From NCBI GenBank assembly GCA_007136375.1, contig SLHB01000204.1:1-14843 (forward strand): a stretch of 14,843 nucleotides of DNA, written 5' to 3'. The first letter of the stretch is position 1; every line of letters begins with the position of its first letter. Origin of the DNA: Candidatus Hydrogenedentota bacterium (GTDB lineage: Bacteria; Hydrogenedentota; Hydrogenedentia; Hydrogenedentales; SLHB01). The notes under the pieces were generated by a model, which did not search any database, was not told the DNA's origin, and worked only from the letters and a program-made list of their open reading frames with translations. The position numbers were made by a program, and so were the translations under genes. Below are positions 13,202 to 14,843 of the stretch, piece by piece.

Positions 13202-14367
13202 CGATGGAAGCCACGCAAGCCGCTCCGGCGGCGATGGACCTGAGCCAAGCGCCTTCGCCCTGTTACGTCTGTGACGCGGCGGCGCTGGCCCGGAACGCGG
13301 AGTTGTTGGAGGCCATCCAGGACCGCACGGGGTGCCGGATCCTCTTGGCCCTCAAGGGCTTCGCCATGTTCAGCGCCTTTCCCATCATCCGTAACGCATT
13401 GACGGGAACGACGGCGAGTTCGCTCAACGAAGCGCGGCTCGGCCACGAAGAGTTTGGCGGCGAGGTCCACGCCTATGCGCCGGCCTACCGGCCCGACGAG
13501 TTCGGGGAACTGCTCCAGTACGCGAGCCACGTCACCTTCAACTCCTTCAGCCAGTGGGAACGGTTCCGGGACGAGGCCAAGGGCGCGGCGAAACCGGTTT
13601 CCCGCGGCCTCCGCATCAACCCCCGTCATTCCGAGGTGCTCGTGGACATCTACAACCCCTGCGGGCCAGGGTCGCGCTTGGGCGTGACGCCGGAAGCCTT
13701 CGCGGGACAAGACTTGACCGGGCTGGACGGCCTCCACTTCCATACCCTCTGCGGCCTTGGCGCCGACGCATTGGAGCGCACCTTGCGCGCCGTGGAAGCG
13801 CGTTTCGCGCCCTATCTCGGCGGGATGAAATGGGTGAACTTCGGCGGAGGCCACCACATTACGCGGCCCGACTATGACGTGGAGTTGCTGACGCGCTTGA
13901 TCAGCGGCTTCCAGGAACGATACGGGGTCCAAGTGTATCTCGAACCGGGCGAGGCTGTCGCGTTGAACGCCGGCGTGCTCATGGCCACGGTCCTGGACAT
14001 CGTGGAGAACGACATGCCCGTCGCCATCCTCGACACCTCCGCCACCGCCCACATGCCCGACGTCTTGGAGATGCCCTACCGGCCGGAAATCATCGGCGCG
14101 GGCCAGCCGGGCGCCCACTCCCACACCTACCGTTTGGGCGGCGTGACCTGTCTCGCGGGAGACGTGATCGGCGATTACTCCTTCCCCCAGCCGCTGGAGA
14201 TCGGCCAGCGCCTCGTCTTCACGGACATGCTCCACTACACCATGGTGAAGAACACGGCCTTCAACGGCTTGAACCTCCCGGCCATCGCCATCCACGATAG
14301 CGAAAGCGGCGAGACCCGGGTCGTCCGCGAGTTCGGCTACGCGGACTACAAATCGCGGCTGTCATGA
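13198..14367 (+). CDS. nspC: Carboxynorspermidine / carboxyspermidine decarboxylase
   Basis: A 389-residue PLP-dependent decarboxylase of the alanine-racemase fold (group IV). It removes the carboxyl group from carboxynorspermidine or carboxyspermidine. The PLP lysine is probably Lys53 in LLALKGFAMFS. Other marks are FHTLCG (181-186), the phosphate-binding NFGGGHH (214-220), LEPGEAV (248-254), DTSATAHMPDVLEMPYRP (279-296), CLAGDVIGDYSF (318-329) and MLHYTMVKNTAFNG (344-357), which supplies residues to the active site. As remembered, the third block usually reads HTLCE; here Gly185-Leu replaces the Glu and its neighbour but the surrounding match is strong. The gene starts inside the synthase stop (ATGA) with GAGAAGGA just upstream, so production of the two enzymes is coupled. 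Confidence 0.94.
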   Translation: MTMEATQAAPAAMDLSQAPSPCYVCDAAALARNAELLEAIQDRTGCRILLALKGFAMFSAFPIIRNALTGTTASSLNEARLGHEEFGGEVHAYAPAYRPDEFGELLQYASHVTFNSFSQWERFRDEAKGAAKPVSRGLRINPRHSEVLVDIYNPCGPGSRLGVTPEAFAGQDLTGLDGLHFHTLCGLGADALERTLRAVEARFAPYLGGMKWVNFGGGHHITRPDYDVELLTRLISGFQERYGVQVYLEPGEAVALNAGVLMATVLDIVENDMPVAILDTSATAHMPDVLEMPYRPEIIGAGQPGAHSHTYRLGGVTCLAGDVIGDYSFPQPLEIGQRLVFTDMLHYTMVKNTAFNGLNLPAIAIHDSESGETRVVREFGYADYKSRLS

Positions 14368-14389
14368 CGCCGCGGAGGGGCTCAAATTG

Positions 14390-14427
14390 AGAAGAAGGCT
14401 TCAGGCGGCCCCTGAAGCCTTCTTCTT
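14390..14427. terminator. Bidirectional intrinsic terminator
   Basis: A perfect 16-bp stem (14390-14405 with 14411-14426) around the loop CGGCC ends in TTCTTCTT on the plus strand; the minus-strand side reads CTTCTTCTCAATTT. It lies between nspC and the convergent cyclophilin gene and can end both transcripts. Confidence 0.85.
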
Positions 14428-14481
14428 ATCGAATACGCTCGTTGCCGTCCGATGCTATCCCACGGCCAGCCGAGGGCGGCG

Positions 14482-14843
14482 CTACTGCCCGTCGTCCCCG
14501 CCGCCGCTCTCGTCCTCGTCCTCTTCGCCGATCACCCGGGCGCGTTTGATGTAGTCGAGTTCGGGAAACTCTGCTTCGAGGTAGGCGTTGCCTTGCATTT
14601 GAATGGCGTGCTGGTTGGGCTGTTCGCCGTATTCATCATTAATAGCGCGCACAACCTCCATGCCCTCGACGACGCGGGCGAAGGGCGCGAACCCCATCTG
14701 GTCTAGCGGATGATTGTCGCCTAGATTGACGAAAAGCTGGGTGGTGCGGCTATGGGGCATCGCGCTTTTCGCGAAGGTGATGGTGCCCGCCGTGTTGTTC
14801 TGCCGGACCGGCTCGTCGCGGAACGTGTTCTCCCGCCATTCCG
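14482..14843 (-). CDS. Peptidyl-prolyl cis-trans isomerase, cyclophilin type (5' end outside the window)
   Basis: The minus-strand frame is open from the window edge to a TAG at 14484-14482, giving 120 codons of the C-terminal part. It reads from WRENTFRDEPVRQNNTAGTI into TFAKSAMPHSRTTQLFVNLGDN and LDQMGFAPFARVVEGMEVV, which are the second half of a bacterial cyclophilin (family: SQFFIN..DN, LD..G...FG.VVEGM). These enzymes speed prolyl bond isomerisation during protein folding. An internal ATG at 14760 is not the start, since conserved sequence continues upstream of it. After the domain the protein adds AIQMQGNAYLEAEFPELDYIKRARV and a very acidic Gly-rich tail (EEDEDESGGGDDG). A signal peptide, if any, would be outside the window. 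Confidence 0.92.
   Translation of the reverse strand, partial: EWRENTFRDEPVRQNNTAGTITFAKSAMPHSRTTQLFVNLGDNHPLDQMGFAPFARVVEGMEVVRAINDEYGEQPNQHAIQMQGNAYLEAEFPELDYIKRARVIGEEDEDESGGGDDGQ

Noticed and set aside
13045..14295. 416-codon minus-strand frame over nspC
   Set aside because: It is antisense to a highly conserved enzyme; its residue pattern (Gly/Arg/Val/His rich) is that of a reverse-complement shadow.

Overview
The window is GC-rich chromosomal DNA from an uncultured-type bacterium of the planctomycete / Lentisphaerae / Hydrogenedentes kind. That placement is an inference. It rests on a prepilin-like protein with the C-terminal H-x(9/10)-DG motif, a carboxynorspermidine polyamine pathway, an ECF sigma factor paired with a very large membrane anti-sigma-like protein, and high GC throughout. 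No rRNA, tRNA, CRISPR array or insertion sequence was recognised.

Layout. (1) 1-2020, minus strand: a two-gene RloA/RloB cassette, an AAA15-type ATPase followed 11 bp later by an RloB-family protein that starts with GTG and runs off the left edge. It resembles the AbiL / OLD-like class of phage-defence ATPase-plus-TOPRIM-like pairs. (2) 2220-3393, plus: housekeeping genes rsmD (16S rRNA methyltransferase) and nrdR (repressor of ribonucleotide reductase genes), the latter with its own promoter. (3) 3401-3892, minus: a small membrane-anchored protein of unknown function. (4) 4158-7655, plus: a compact five-gene nickel/cobalt ECF transporter operon in the order nikK-nikM(cbiM)-nikL-nikQ(cbiQ)-nikO(cbiO), behind a good sigma-70 promoter and a structured-looking 5' leader. 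(5) 7846-9026, plus: a pseudopilin-like secreted protein, preceded by a very strong Shine-Dalgarno sequence and a possible 27-codon leader ORF, and followed by a strong terminator. (6) 9139-11572, minus: an ECF sigma factor and a 625-residue anti-sigma-like transmembrane protein, translationally overlapped, with an ECF-type autoregulatory promoter. (7) 12014-14367, plus: carboxynorspermidine synthase and decarboxylase overlapping by ATGA, closed by a bidirectional terminator. (8) 14482-14843, minus: the C-terminal part of a cyclophilin.

The most unusual object is the anti-sigma-like protein. Its presumed extracytoplasmic part appears to contain a segment like the GspC/PilP homology region of type II secretion, a beta-rich domain, and two modules resembling the globular part of H-x9-DG pseudopilins, the last ending in an FADGHV motif. 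It lies convergent to a pseudopilin gene. A plausible but untested reading is an ECF signalling circuit that senses pseudopilin or type II secretion status.
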